Shown one piece after another: positions 45,294-54,608 of a DNA stretch of 64,000 nucleotides (position 1 is the first letter of the stretch; every line of letters starts with the position of its first letter). Location: NCBI RefSeq assembly GCF_031599675.1, contig NZ_CP134223.1, positions 1,984,001 to 2,048,000 on the forward strand, given 5' to 3'. A program made the position numbers and the translations under genes. The notes below the pieces were generated by a model, which saw only the letters and a list, made by a program, of their open reading frames with translations, made no database searches and was not told the DNA's origin. This DNA comes from Paenibacillus pedocola. GTDB taxonomy: Bacteria; Bacillota; Bacilli; Paenibacillales; Paenibacillaceae.

Positions 45294-47738
45294 ATGAAAG
45301 TATCAACCGGATGGCTGACCGATTATATATCTCTAGAGGGAGTAACCGCTGAAGAGCTGGCGGACAAAATCACCACCGCAGGCATCGAGATCGATGGTGT
45401 CGAGCGCCGCAACAAAGGACTGTCCGGGATTGTAACCGGATATGTGAAATCGAAAGAAAAACACCCGGATGCCGACAAGCTGAACGTGTGTATCGTAGAT
45501 GCCGGACAAGGCGAAGACCTGCAGATCGTCTGCGGAGCGAAGAACGTGGCTGCGGGCCAGAAGGTTCCCGTTGCCCTGGTTGGTGCGAAGCTGCCGGGTC
45601 TGGAGATCAAGAAAGCTAAGCTGCGCGGCGTCTTATCGCAGGGCATGATCTGTTCGGCCAAAGAGCTGGGTCTAAACGACAAGCTGCTGCCGAAAGAACT
45701 CCAGGAAGGTATTCTCGTATTGCCTGAGAACACAGAGGTAGGCCAGGATATCACGAAGGTGCTGGGACTGAATGATGAGATCCTGGAGTTTGACCTGACA
45801 CCTAACCGTTCCGACTGTCTCAGCATGATCGGTGCGGCTTATGAAGTCAGTGCGATTCTGGGACGCGACCTCAATCTGCCTGACCCGGCTGCGGAACTGG
45901 TAGAGGCCGGCGGTACCGCTGCAGACTCGATTTCGGTAAAGATTGAAGATGAAGCCTTCTGCAGCCATTATGCAGTGCGCTATATCTCGGGAGTCAAGCC
46001 TGCTCCGTCACCGCTCTGGATTCAGAACCGTCTGATGGCCGCAGGTGTGCGTCCGATCAACAATATCGTGGATATCACAAATTATGTAATGCTTGAATAC
46101 GGCCAGCCGCTGCATGCGTTTGACGGTGATCAAGTGGAAGGCGGCGTGCTGGGTGTGCGCTTTGCCCGTGAAGGCGAAGTGCTGACTACACTTGACGGCC
46201 AGGAGCGCAAGCTGGAGCCGCAAATGCTTGTCATTGCTGACGGCGGGAAGGCTGTGGCCTTGGCGGGAGTTATGGGCGGACTCGCCACAGAAGTAACGGG
46301 AGAAACCGTCAATATCGTACTCGAATCGGCCAAATTTGATGGCGGCACCGTCCGCAAGACATCACGCCAGCTGGGTCTGCGTTCTGAAGCTTCGCTGCGG
46401 TTCGAGAAGCAGGTGGATCCGAAGGCAGTGATTCCGGCACTCAACCGTGCCGCTGCCCTGATTGCCCGCTATGCCGGCGGTTCCGTACATGAAGGTATTG
46501 TGCAGGCAGGCAGCGATGCTGTTCCGGATAAGATTCTGACTTTGTCGCTTGAGAAGCTGAATAATTACCTCGGTACGGAGCTGTCGCTTCTGGAGGTGAA
46601 AACCTTGTTCGGACGCCTCCGCTTCAAATGCGGGGATGTGGCTCAAGGCGTTGTAGAGGTGCAGGTACCATCCCGTCGCGGAGATATCAGCTACGATGTG
46701 GACCTGATTGAAGAGATCGCCCGCCTGTACGGGTACGACAACATTCCGACAACATTGATTGAAGGAGTTACGACACCGGGTGCACTGACCAGAAAACAAT
46801 CCGTGCGCCGTGAACTGCGCCGGATGCTCGCACTTGGCGGCTATCAGGAAGTGATGGGCTATTCCTTCATTCAGCCGGAGCAGAGCAAGCTGTTCCCTGC
46901 GTTCTCGGAAGGCAGCCTGCCTGTGAAGCTGGCTATGCCGATGAGCGAAGAACGCAGTGTGCTGCGCACCAGCCTGCTGCCGCAGCTGCTGGATATTGCC
47001 CTGTATAATACGAACCGCCGGCAGAGTGATCTGGCCCTGTTCGAGATCGGTAATGTATTCTTCACCGATGAAGAGCAGCTTACCCGCCAGCCCCGGGAGC
47101 TTCCGGTACTCGGACTGCTGCTGAGCGGAAGCCGGACCGCCAAGCAGTGGAACATGACTGCGGAGCCTGTGGATTTCTTCGACCTCAAAGGCGCACTGGA
47201 AAGTGTATTTGCCTACCTGGGACTAACCGGACGTGTGGTCTATGAAGGTGATGCGCCGCAAGACTATCACCCGGGCCGTTCCGCTTCCATCTATCTGCTG
47301 GAAGAAGATGGCCGTACACGAATCGGGACGATGGGCCAGCTTCATCCGGAGCTTCAGCGCAAGCTAGATCTGGAGGATACTTACGTAGCTGAGCTGCTGC
47401 TGCAGCCGCTGTATGACAGTGCCCGGATCAGCCTGCAGTACAGTGAACTGCAGCGCTTCCCTGGAATGGAACGGGACATCGCTGTTGTCGTAGATTCTGC
47501 GGTTCCTGCGGGGAATCTGTTGACTTCGATCCGTGAAAACGGGGGAACGCTGCTGCAGAATGTGCAGGTATTCGACGTCTATACCGGCGGTAAGATGGAA
47601 AGCGGGAAGAAAAGCGTGGCCATCTCGCTGCTGTACCGCCATACGGAACATACACTGACCGATGAAGAAGTTTCAGAAGTGCATGAAAAGGTAGTTGCTG
47701 CACTTCAGCAAACTTTTGGTGCAGAATTAAGAAAGTAG
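45294..47738 (+). CDS. pheT: Phenylalanine--tRNA ligase beta subunit
   Basis: 814 residues. The N-terminal EMAP-II-like tRNA-binding domain (residues 40-150: VKSKEKHPDADKLNVC, QIVCGAKNVAAGQ) is followed by the B3/B4 editing region and B5 domain (LYGYDNIPTTL). The pseudo-catalytic module and C-terminal anticodon-binding FDX-ACB domain (FPGMERDIAVVVD; SVAISLLYRHTEHTLTDEEV) complete the normal Bacillus layout. AAGGAAGTGAG precedes ATG. It lies 555 bases after pheS with no promoter that I could identify, so read-through from the T-box-controlled transcript is likely. Confidence 0.97.
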   Translation: MKVSTGWLTDYISLEGVTAEELADKITTAGIEIDGVERRNKGLSGIVTGYVKSKEKHPDADKLNVCIVDAGQGEDLQIVCGAKNVAAGQKVPVALVGAKLPGLEIKKAKLRGVLSQGMICSAKELGLNDKLLPKELQEGILVLPENTEVGQDITKVLGLNDEILEFDLTPNRSDCLSMIGAAYEVSAILGRDLNLPDPAAELVEAGGTAADSISVKIEDEAFCSHYAVRYISGVKPAPSPLWIQNRLMAAGVRPINNIVDITNYVMLEYGQPLHAFDGDQVEGGVLGVRFAREGEVLTTLDGQERKLEPQMLVIADGGKAVALAGVMGGLATEVTGETVNIVLESAKFDGGTVRKTSRQLGLRSEASLRFEKQVDPKAVIPALNRAAALIARYAGGSVHEGIVQAGSDAVPDKILTLSLEKLNNYLGTELSLLEVKTLFGRLRFKCGDVAQGVVEVQVPSRRGDISYDVDLIEEIARLYGYDNIPTTLIEGVTTPGALTRKQSVRRELRRMLALGGYQEVMGYSFIQPEQSKLFPAFSEGSLPVKLAMPMSEERSVLRTSLLPQLLDIALYNTNRRQSDLALFEIGNVFFTDEEQLTRQPRELPVLGLLLSGSRTAKQWNMTAEPVDFFDLKGALESVFAYLGLTGRVVYEGDAPQDYHPGRSASIYLLEEDGRTRIGTMGQLHPELQRKLDLEDTYVAELLLQPLYDSARISLQYSELQRFPGMERDIAVVVDSAVPAGNLLTSIRENGGTLLQNVQVFDVYTGGKMESGKKSVAISLLYRHTEHTLTDEEVSEVHEKVVAALQQTFGAELRK

Positions 47739-47750
47739 CAGGAATTGTGC

Positions 47751-47801
47751 AAAGCCGCAGCGAATCCATTTAGAAACCGAGATTCGCTGCGGCTTTCCTT
47801 T
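47751..47801 (+). terminator. Terminator after pheT
   Basis: AAAGCCGCAGCGAATC (47751-47766) pairs perfectly with GATTCGCTGCGGCTTT (47781-47796), followed by CCTTTT. Confidence 0.88.
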
Positions 47802-47853
47802 TGGGGAAAAGTGCGGGGTTTCCGGTTGAATCGATGGAATGATGTCGTTTGTT

Positions 47854-47883
47854 TTGCCAAATGTTCAGGAATCACGCTACAAT
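47854..47883 (+). promoter_or_regulatory. zapA promoter
   Basis: TTGCCA (47854-47859) and TACAAT (47878-47883) with an 18-base spacer, 53 bases before the GTG start. Confidence 0.6.
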
Positions 47884-47936
47884 AGAAGCAGAGCAAACAG
47901 CTTAGAATCCGCACACATACAAAGGAGGGCACAACT

Positions 47937-50255
47937 GTGGCTATGGACCGGACCCGTGTCGCCGTGGAGATATATGGAACTTCCTATAAATTAGTCGGAA
48001 GCAGCACTGAATATATGAAGCAAGTTGCCCGTTATGTGGACGAGCATATGCATGCCATTTCAAAATCTCATTCCAGACTGGATACACCGCGGATTGCGGT
48101 GCTTGCAGCCGTACATATGGCGGAGCAGGCGATTCAGGTTCAGGATTTTAAGAACGAGTTAAATATGCTGACCGGCGAGCGCACAGAATTGCGCGTGGAG
48201 GTATCACGCCTGCTTGAAGTGCAGCGTGAGCGGCAGGAAGAATATGAACGGCTAAGCGAATCAGCCAAAGCAGAAGCTGCACGGCTGCTGGCTCAGGCCG
48301 AAGAGGAACGCAAGCGTCATTTGGACATCCAGGAGCAGGAGCGCAAAGCTCACGCCGCCCAGCTGCAGGAATCGGAGCAGGCAGCTGCTGCTGCGCGGGA
48401 GAAGCTCGCTGAAGAGCTGCAGGCCCGCGAGGCAGAACTGCAGGCACTCCGGGCTGCCTATGAGCAGGAGCAGGCTTCAGGCCGTGAAAGCCACAGGCAG
48501 GAGCTGGCAGCGCTTGAAGCTGCCCGTCTGCAGCAGCTGGAGGAACTGAAGGCTGCGCATGCGCAGGAGGTGGAGAATCTCCGCGAATCGCTGCTCCGGG
48601 AGAAAACGGAAACGTTATCTCAGCTTGAGCAGGAACTGGCGCAGACCCGGGAAGCTCTCGGAAACGAAGTGGTGGAGGTTCGGACCTCCCTCAGCCAGGA
48701 GCTTGCAGAGACGAAGGCTGCGCTTGATAAAGAGTTAAGCGCAGAACGGGAAGCGCTGCAGAAGGAGCAGGCTAAGACCAAGGAGCTCCGGCAGTCCCAG
48801 GGCACGCAGGAGCACCGGCATAAGCAGCAGCTCCAGGATCTGGAGAAGCAGCTTGCCGAGCTGCGCGGCGGTACAGGGCAGCTGCAGTCGCGGCTGCGTG
48901 CGGCCGAAGCTGGCCTTAAGGGTGAGCGCGATGCCCGGCTGACGCTTCTGTCGCAGTATGAAGCGGTGCTGGGCCGTGAGGAGCAGCTTACAGAGGAACT
49001 GCGTGCTGCTGGCGAGCAGGGGACGCTTTTGAATGAGCAGCTGGAAGAACTCCGCCAGCGTTACGATGAGGCACAGAGCGATGCCGCCGGCCTTAGAGAT
49101 GCACTGCAGGAATCATCTGAACGGCTGAGCCTCACCGGGGAAGAGCTGAACGCTGCTAATGAGCTGAGTGAGCTGCTGAGCGGCGAGCTGGAAGAGCTGC
49201 GTCAGCGCTACGAGATTACCCTGAGCGAGACAGCCGAACTCCGCAGGCTGGTGCAGGACAAGGAAGCGCTGATCAGCCAGCTACAAGGCGAGCTGCAGAC
49301 GGCTACCGAACTGGGAACGCTGCTCCAGGAAGAGCTGGAGGAGCTGCGTCAACGTCTGGAGCAGTCCCAGGCGGAAGCTTCCGCGCTGCGCGGAGGACTT
49401 GAAGAAGCGAGATCCGGTTTGAGCCGGGTGCAAGATGAGCTTACCCGCAAGGAAGATGAAGCCCGGAACTGGCAGGAGCTTGCGGACAAGCATATGGAAG
49501 ATATCAGCGAACTGGAAATGAATCTGCTGGAAGCAGAAGAGAAATCTTCTTCGCTGCAGCGCGAGATCGAAGCCCTGCGCGGGCAGGCAGATGGCATGGT
49601 GCAGCAGCTGGACCGCGAAGCTTCCTTGCGTGCAGAAGCTGAGCTGGAATGCACTGCGCAGCGTGAAGAGTCGGCGGAGGCCCGGAAGGAGCTGGCTGCC
49701 CTGCGCGGCCGGTACGAGGACTTGATCGCACAATACGATGAGCTTCTGCAGGAGAGTGAACAGCTGCAGGAACGATACGGACTGCTGGAGGCTGAAGGCG
49801 AGGAGGCGGCGCGGCGTCTTGAAGAGCTGTACGAAGCTGCCCGTGAAGCCGCGGCTACAGCGGAAGAGCAACGGGAAGCGATCCGGGAAGCACGCGAGGT
49901 CGAGGCATCCTGGAAGCACCGGTACGACGAGCTGCAGCGGCGAGAGGCCCAGTGGAACGAGACGGAGGCTGCTCTGCGCGAGGAGATTGAGATCTGGCAG
50001 CAGGAAGCCGGAGAAGCAGAGGCGCAGGCTGAGTCTGCAAACCGGGCGCATAGTGAAGTGCAGCAGCAGCTTGGCGAGATCGGAGAAAACTACGAGCTGG
50101 CTCAAGGCCAGCTGCGTCTGATACAAGCCCAATTCGAGCTGCGCCAGGGTGAGCTGGATAAGCTTGCTCATGAACATCGTAATCTTCAGGCGGAATATGC
50201 CAAGCTGCAGAGTGAATATAATGAATGGATTCAACTGATCGAACAGGATAGTTGA
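47937..50255 (+). CDS. zapA: ZapA-domain protein fused to a very long coiled coil
   Basis: 772 residues. The first 85 are a normal ZapA domain (RVAVEIYGTSYKLVGSS; YVDEHMHAI; IAVLAAVHMAEQ), which binds FtsZ and supports Z-ring bundling. ZapA alone is usually 85-120 residues. Here it continues into about 690 residues of Glu/Gln/Leu/Ala/Arg-rich coiled coil with no membrane segment. Three exact-period repeats of 49 residues (seven heptads) carry the core LEELRQR. GTG 47937 is seven bases after AAAGGAGGG. Position after pheT matches Bacillus zapA. The frame is open and unbroken, so this is a real fusion or extension, not an artefact of annotation. Confidence 0.9.
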   Translation: MAMDRTRVAVEIYGTSYKLVGSSTEYMKQVARYVDEHMHAISKSHSRLDTPRIAVLAAVHMAEQAIQVQDFKNELNMLTGERTELRVEVSRLLEVQRERQEEYERLSESAKAEAARLLAQAEEERKRHLDIQEQERKAHAAQLQESEQAAAAAREKLAEELQAREAELQALRAAYEQEQASGRESHRQELAALEAARLQQLEELKAAHAQEVENLRESLLREKTETLSQLEQELAQTREALGNEVVEVRTSLSQELAETKAALDKELSAEREALQKEQAKTKELRQSQGTQEHRHKQQLQDLEKQLAELRGGTGQLQSRLRAAEAGLKGERDARLTLLSQYEAVLGREEQLTEELRAAGEQGTLLNEQLEELRQRYDEAQSDAAGLRDALQESSERLSLTGEELNAANELSELLSGELEELRQRYEITLSETAELRRLVQDKEALISQLQGELQTATELGTLLQEELEELRQRLEQSQAEASALRGGLEEARSGLSRVQDELTRKEDEARNWQELADKHMEDISELEMNLLEAEEKSSSLQREIEALRGQADGMVQQLDREASLRAEAELECTAQREESAEARKELAALRGRYEDLIAQYDELLQESEQLQERYGLLEAEGEEAARRLEELYEAAREAAATAEEQREAIREAREVEASWKHRYDELQRREAQWNETEAALREEIEIWQQEAGEAEAQAESANRAHSEVQQQLGEIGENYELAQGQLRLIQAQFELRQGELDKLAHEHRNLQAEYAKLQSEYNEWIQLIEQDS
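49038..49484 (+). repeat. 147-bp tandem coding repeats in the zapA coiled coil
   Basis: The motif encoding LEELRQR starts at 49041, 49188 and 49335, exactly 147 bases apart. Flanking residues are also alike (GTLLNEQ/SELLSGE/GTLLQEE before it; DAAGLRDAL/ETAELRRLV/EASALRGGL after it). Confidence 0.8.
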
Positions 50256-50275
50256 ATGGCGGATGCTGTACAGAA

Positions 50276-50310
50276 ACGGGTGCTTCCCTCTAGGGGGGCA
50301 TCCGTTTTTG
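50276..50310 (+). terminator. Terminator after zapA
   Basis: AACGGGTGC (50276-50284) pairs with GCATCCGTT (50299-50307, one wobble) with inner CCCT/AGGG, then a T run. Confidence 0.8.
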
Positions 50311-50378
50311 ATGCAAGGACAAATTGTTATTGCAACCGTTTTCAACCCTTGTTAGGATGTTGAATGAGGTGAATAACA

Positions 50379-51362
50379 ATGGATAAGAAATGGCTTGGTG
50401 TTGTCATTGCCCTATTCCTGCTGCTGGCGTATTTTTTTATCGGTTTCGCAGGCCATTCCTCCCGCATGGGGAGTATTGTCAGGGAGCTTAGCGGGCAACC
50501 CGGTGATGTGAATCCCGGCTACCATATCGTACTGATTGAACAGGAACGGTATCATCCCTATTGGGAAATGGTCGAGAAGGGTGCTAAAGAAGCCGCTGAG
50601 GCATACGGGATAGACATTGAGTTCACCGGCCCGGTCCGCAATAACATGGAGGAGCAGATCAGCCTGCTGGAAAAAGCAATTGCCGCACAGGTGGATGCGA
50701 TTATTGTACAAGGACTGAATGATGAGAAATTCACGCCAGTGATCGATAAAGCCGTAGACCGCGGTATCCCGGTGATCACAATAGATACCGATGCTCCTGC
50801 CAGCAAGCGCCTGGCCTATGTGGGAACCGACAATGCGGCAGCAGGTGAGATTCTGGGACGCATGGTTGTGAAGGCAAGCGGAGGCAAAGGGAAGATCGGG
50901 GTGATCATTGGCAGCGATCTGGCCAAAAATCAGCTGCAGCGTCTGAACGGCTTAAGCCATGTTGTGAAGCAATACAGCGGTCTGGAGATTGTGGATGTCC
51001 GGAGCTCTAATATATCCCATATGGAGGCGATTCAGCAGGCGGCAGAGATGCTGCAGCTGCATCCGGAAATCGATGTGATGGTCGGCACTAGTTCAACGGA
51101 TGCGCTGGGAATTCTTCAAGTCTCCAAAAGACTAAAGCGGGAGCCTATGACCATCATAGGCTTTGACAATCAGGCGGATACACTCGCCGCGATCAGTAGA
51201 GGAGACATCAAGGCTACCGTGGCGCAGCAGCCTTTTTTGATGGGACAAATGGCTGTAAAGCTGCTGAATGAGCATTTCCAGGGGCGCACGCTGCAGTCGG
51301 AATATTTTACCGAGGTTAAGGTGCTGGACAAAAGTAATGTTCAGGAGGGGGAGAGCCTGTGA
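50379..51362 (+). CDS. Membrane-tethered sugar-binding sensor protein (XylFII-like)
   Basis: A 327-residue periplasmic-binding-protein-like domain of the type I (ribose/xylose) fold anchored by an uncleaved N-terminal segment (WLGVVIALFLLLAYFFIGFAG) and lacking a lipobox. Typical motifs are IVLIEQERYHPYWEMVEKGAKEAA in parts, DAIIVQGLND, VPVITIDTDAP-like and VAQQPFLMGQMAVKLL. It overlaps the downstream histidine kinase by four bases. This arrangement is known for XylFII-LytS of Clostridium beijerinckii, where the tethered binding protein passes a xylose signal to the kinase. The sugar here is inferred. Confidence 0.82.
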   Translation: MDKKWLGVVIALFLLLAYFFIGFAGHSSRMGSIVRELSGQPGDVNPGYHIVLIEQERYHPYWEMVEKGAKEAAEAYGIDIEFTGPVRNNMEEQISLLEKAIAAQVDAIIVQGLNDEKFTPVIDKAVDRGIPVITIDTDAPASKRLAYVGTDNAAAGEILGRMVVKASGGKGKIGVIIGSDLAKNQLQRLNGLSHVVKQYSGLEIVDVRSSNISHMEAIQQAAEMLQLHPEIDVMVGTSSTDALGILQVSKRLKREPMTIIGFDNQADTLAAISRGDIKATVAQQPFLMGQMAVKLLNEHFQGRTLQSEYFTEVKVLDKSNVQEGESL

Positions 51363-52792
51363 GTATCCGGCGAAAGCTGCTGATTTGCATTCCCCTGCTT
51401 GTACTGCTGATGAGCTCTGTTTCTTTTGTCTTGTTTGAGAGCGGGAAAAATGTGCAGGAGAGCTATCACCTGATGATAAACCGGATTTTATTGTATAAGG
51501 AAGTGTCCTCCGAGGTCGGGGAGAATATGCGTTCCTTGAACCGCTTCATCATGCAGGTGGATGCTGACAGCTATCCCGAGGTAGACAAGCATTTGAGCGC
51601 TGTGCAGGAGCTGCGGAAGAAGCTTGATGGGATAGAGACGATCGGCGGGAGCGAACTCCCGCTGATGAATTACCGCCACATCATTGACACCTTTCTGGAA
51701 CAGGCCGGGCAGATGATTGACGAGATAGACGATCAGGACTCCAAAACGCTGGCCGGTGCTTATATTGAGGCGGAGCAGACAGAAGGGTTCATCCGCGAGG
51801 AAGCGCAGGAACTGGTTGACCTGGAACTGGAACAGTATAAGCCGATTTATGAGGAGATCATGTCCACGACGGGTAAGCTGAACCAGCTGGGGATTCTGCT
51901 GGTGATTACGGCAGCGGTGCTTAGCATATCTATGGCCATCTGGCTGTCCAGCAGCATCACGGGACCGATCCGCCGCCTGGTGGCGACGGCCAAGCAGATC
52001 TCGAAGGGCCGGATGGACACTAAAGCGCCCGAGAGTATCAACAACGATGAGATCAGCATTCTATGCCGGGCTTTTAATGGAATGATCGATAATATCCAGC
52101 AGCTGATGGAGGAGAATATCAAGAGCGTGGAGAAGGACCGCCTGGTTAAGGAGCTGGAACTGAAAATGCTGCAGAGCCAGATCAATCCTCATTTTCTGTT
52201 CAATACGCTGAACTCCATCGCCAAGCTCGCCTATCTGGAAGGAGCGGCTAAAACAAGCGATCTAACCGTATCCGTATCACGTCTGCTCCGTTATAACCTT
52301 CAGAAGCTGGACCAGGCGGTACCTCTGCGTGAGGAAGTGGAGCATGTAACGGAATATATCAATATTCAGAAGGCGCGTTTCCGTGACCGGATTACCTTTG
52401 TGATGGATATTGACGAACAGGCATTAGGCGGAATGATTCCCTGTCTGACCCTCCAGCCCATTTTCGAGAATGCCTTTGTGCACGGACTGGAGGAAATGGA
52501 GGAAGGGGCTGTGCTGTCATTGTCGATCCGGTATGACAGCGGAATTATGGAAATAGGAATCAGCGACAATGGTGCAGGCATGAACCCTGAGACCGTGGCA
52601 AGGCTGATGGGTTCGATCCGGGAGGAGGCTCCGCGTTTCAGCGGAAAGGGCCAGTCGACCGGACTTGGTACACATAATGTGTTTAAACGGCTTCATTTAT
52701 TTTTTGACGGGGAACAGCAGATTGAGATCGACAGCAGCGAAGGCGTAGGGACAGCTGTACTGTTCAGGCTACCTTGCCGGCCATCGGCTTAA
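51359..52792 (+). CDS. Sensor histidine kinase, YesM/LytS type
   Basis: A 477-residue membrane kinase. Two membrane segments (about 5-25 and 177-200) flank an all-helical extracytoplasmic domain, followed by HAMP (SSSITGPIRRLVATAKQIS) and the His_kinase domain. The phosphorylated His278 lies in SQINPHFLFNTLNS. The HATPase N box is QPIFENAFVHGLE, with G boxes GISDNGAGMN and STGLGTHNVFKRL. The GTG start overlaps the sensor gene stop (GTGA). Thirty bases separate it from the response regulator. Confidence 0.92.
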   Translation: MSIRRKLLICIPLLVLLMSSVSFVLFESGKNVQESYHLMINRILLYKEVSSEVGENMRSLNRFIMQVDADSYPEVDKHLSAVQELRKKLDGIETIGGSELPLMNYRHIIDTFLEQAGQMIDEIDDQDSKTLAGAYIEAEQTEGFIREEAQELVDLELEQYKPIYEEIMSTTGKLNQLGILLVITAAVLSISMAIWLSSSITGPIRRLVATAKQISKGRMDTKAPESINNDEISILCRAFNGMIDNIQQLMEENIKSVEKDRLVKELELKMLQSQINPHFLFNTLNSIAKLAYLEGAAKTSDLTVSVSRLLRYNLQKLDQAVPLREEVEHVTEYINIQKARFRDRITFVMDIDEQALGGMIPCLTLQPIFENAFVHGLEEMEEGAVLSLSIRYDSGIMEIGISDNGAGMNPETVARLMGSIREEAPRFSGKGQSTGLGTHNVFKRLHLFFDGEQQIEIDSSEGVGTAVLFRLPCRPSA

Positions 52793-52821
52793 GACTTAGG
52801 AAGGACGAAAGGAGACTAACC

Positions 52822-54402
52822 ATGTACACTTTGCTGATTGCCGATGATGAGGCGCTGGAACGGGAAGGGCTGGAGCTGATGATTAGGCATCTTTTTCCGG
52901 ATACCTTTGAGTTTCTGCATGCAGAGAACGGGCGGAGAGCGATACAGCTCGCGGAGGAGCATCGGCCGGATATTGTCTTCATGGATATTAAAATGCCGGG
53001 CATACAGGGATTAGAGGCGGTGCGGCAAATACTCCACAAGCTCCCTTCAGCCAAAATTGTGATGATTACCGCCCATGATTATTTCTCCTATGCCAAGGAA
53101 GGGCTGCTGCTGGGAGTGAAGGATTATTTGCTGAAACCTGCCAGACGCGAGGAGGTGGCAGATGTGCTGAAGCAGCTGATTGCCGAGATTCAGGAGGAGA
53201 AGCGCCGCAGGCATGAGCAGCTTGAGCAGCAGGAAAGGCTTGCCCATCTGCTGCCGTTGGCTGAAAATGAGCTGACACTTATGCTAATGCTGGAATATGT
53301 GCAGGAGATTGAGCTTGAACAGCTGGCCGGACTCCTGAACCTGCAATGGAGCAAGGGCTATGCTATGGTACTGTCGTTTCCCCGGCAGGCGAGTGGAGAA
53401 TGGACGGATTTCCAGCTGGTAAAGCGTGAAATCTATGAGGCGGTCAAACAGCTGGTGAAGTCTGGTCTGGGCTGTCTGGCCGGTCCTTTAATCGGATATC
53501 AGATGGCTTTGTTTATCCCCTTGCCGCCGGGCCGCACAGGATACTCCCAGCGGGTTCTTTCCCTCGATTGGGGCGAACGGCTCCGAAGCCTCGCTGAACA
53601 GCGTTTTGGACTGCCGTTAAATGTCGGCATCGGCTCTATCAGGGAAGGCTGGGACGGACTGAGCCGTTCCTACCGGGAGGCGGTACGTGTCTGTGCCGAC
53701 AACAATGACCTTTTCAGCGTGCGCCATTATGATGATATCACCCAAAGCTCGGGTCAGACCGCCATATCTTTGGACGAGGAGAATAAGTTGATTGAGGCTC
53801 TGCTGCGGCGGGACAAGCAGGAGGCTATTGAGCGCTTTGTCAAGCTGTATAAAACCTTCGGAGAGGCGGTGGAACGGCCTTTTTCAACTTTACGGGGGGA
53901 GGTTATCGGTCTGCTGCTGTTCCTGGCCAGGGCAGTTCAATCCAAGGCTGGAGCTGGGATCATAGCTGATTTGAACGCTGTGGAGGAGCCTCAGTCCCTG
54001 AAGCAAGGGGCAGAGCATTGGCTGGAAATGCTGATCGACAGCTTGAATGAAGAACGGGAGTCTAGCCGTTCCCATGTGCACCAGCGGGCCCTGCTCTATA
54101 TCAACCAGAATTATAAAGAGGACATTTCGATGGAGCAGGCGGCCGAGTATGTGAATCTGAGCCCGCATTATTTCAGTAAATTGTTCAGGCAGCAAGCCGG
54201 TGAAACCTTTATCGACTATCTGACACGGCTTAGGATTAATGAGGCGAAGCGGCTGATAGCCGGAGAGGAACTGAGCCTCAAGGGAATCTGCTATGAGGTA
54301 GGGTACAAGGATCCGAATTATTTCAGCCGTGTGTTTAAAAAAGCAGTCGGTATTACACCAAGCGAGTTTAGGCAGCAGTATGGGAAGCAAAGTCCTTGCT
54401 AA
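52822..54402 (+). CDS. Response regulator, YesN/AraC type
   Basis: 526 residues: a receiver domain (1-125) with Asp55 in FMDIKMPG and Lys in YLLKPAR, a long middle region (about 130-420) without clear signature, and a C-terminal AraC-type double helix-turn-helix (SMEQAAEYVNLSPHYFSKLF; SLKGICYEVGYKDPNYFSRVF). Likely phosphorylated by the upstream YesM-type kinase and likely to activate the XylFGH-like genes downstream. AAAGGAG precedes ATG 52822. Confidence 0.92.
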   Translation: MYTLLIADDEALEREGLELMIRHLFPDTFEFLHAENGRRAIQLAEEHRPDIVFMDIKMPGIQGLEAVRQILHKLPSAKIVMITAHDYFSYAKEGLLLGVKDYLLKPARREEVADVLKQLIAEIQEEKRRRHEQLEQQERLAHLLPLAENELTLMLMLEYVQEIELEQLAGLLNLQWSKGYAMVLSFPRQASGEWTDFQLVKREIYEAVKQLVKSGLGCLAGPLIGYQMALFIPLPPGRTGYSQRVLSLDWGERLRSLAEQRFGLPLNVGIGSIREGWDGLSRSYREAVRVCADNNDLFSVRHYDDITQSSGQTAISLDEENKLIEALLRRDKQEAIERFVKLYKTFGEAVERPFSTLRGEVIGLLLFLARAVQSKAGAGIIADLNAVEEPQSLKQGAEHWLEMLIDSLNEERESSRSHVHQRALLYINQNYKEDISMEQAAEYVNLSPHYFSKLFRQQAGETFIDYLTRLRINEAKRLIAGEELSLKGICYEVGYKDPNYFSRVFKKAVGITPSEFRQQYGKQSPC

Positions 54403-54420
54403 TACGGCAAGGATTTTTTT
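54393..54420 (+). terminator. Terminator overlapping the response regulator stop codon
   Basis: TCCTTGC (54393-54399) pairs with GCAAGGA (54407-54413), loop TAATACG includes the stop codon; seven T follow. Confidence 0.8.
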
Positions 54421-54560
54421 GTGCTGTATCCCCGCTTTTTCCTATGAAAAGAGGCCGGAAGAAACTCATTACAGCTAAGGATAACGGAATGCAGGCGGAA
54501 GGTAAAAAAGTGCTGGGAATAGGTGCATCCCCTCCGGAAAATCCATGCTACTATTTTATT

Positions 54561-54574
54561 TGTAAGCGCAAACA
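54561..54574 (+). promoter_or_regulatory. cre site before the sugar transporter operon
   Basis: TGTAAGCGCAAACA matches the CcpA cre consensus (TGWAARCGYTWNCW) at 13 of 14 positions and lies 35 bases before the xylF-like start, which suggests glucose repression. Confidence 0.65.
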
Positions 54575-54608
54575 AAAAAGTTGAGTCAGGAAGAGGGGCG
54601 AAGAACAA

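Noticed and set aside
49281..50345. A 354-codon minus-strand open frame inside the zapA coiled coil
   Set aside because: Leu/Phe-rich translation typical of antisense coiled-coil sequence; no start signal.
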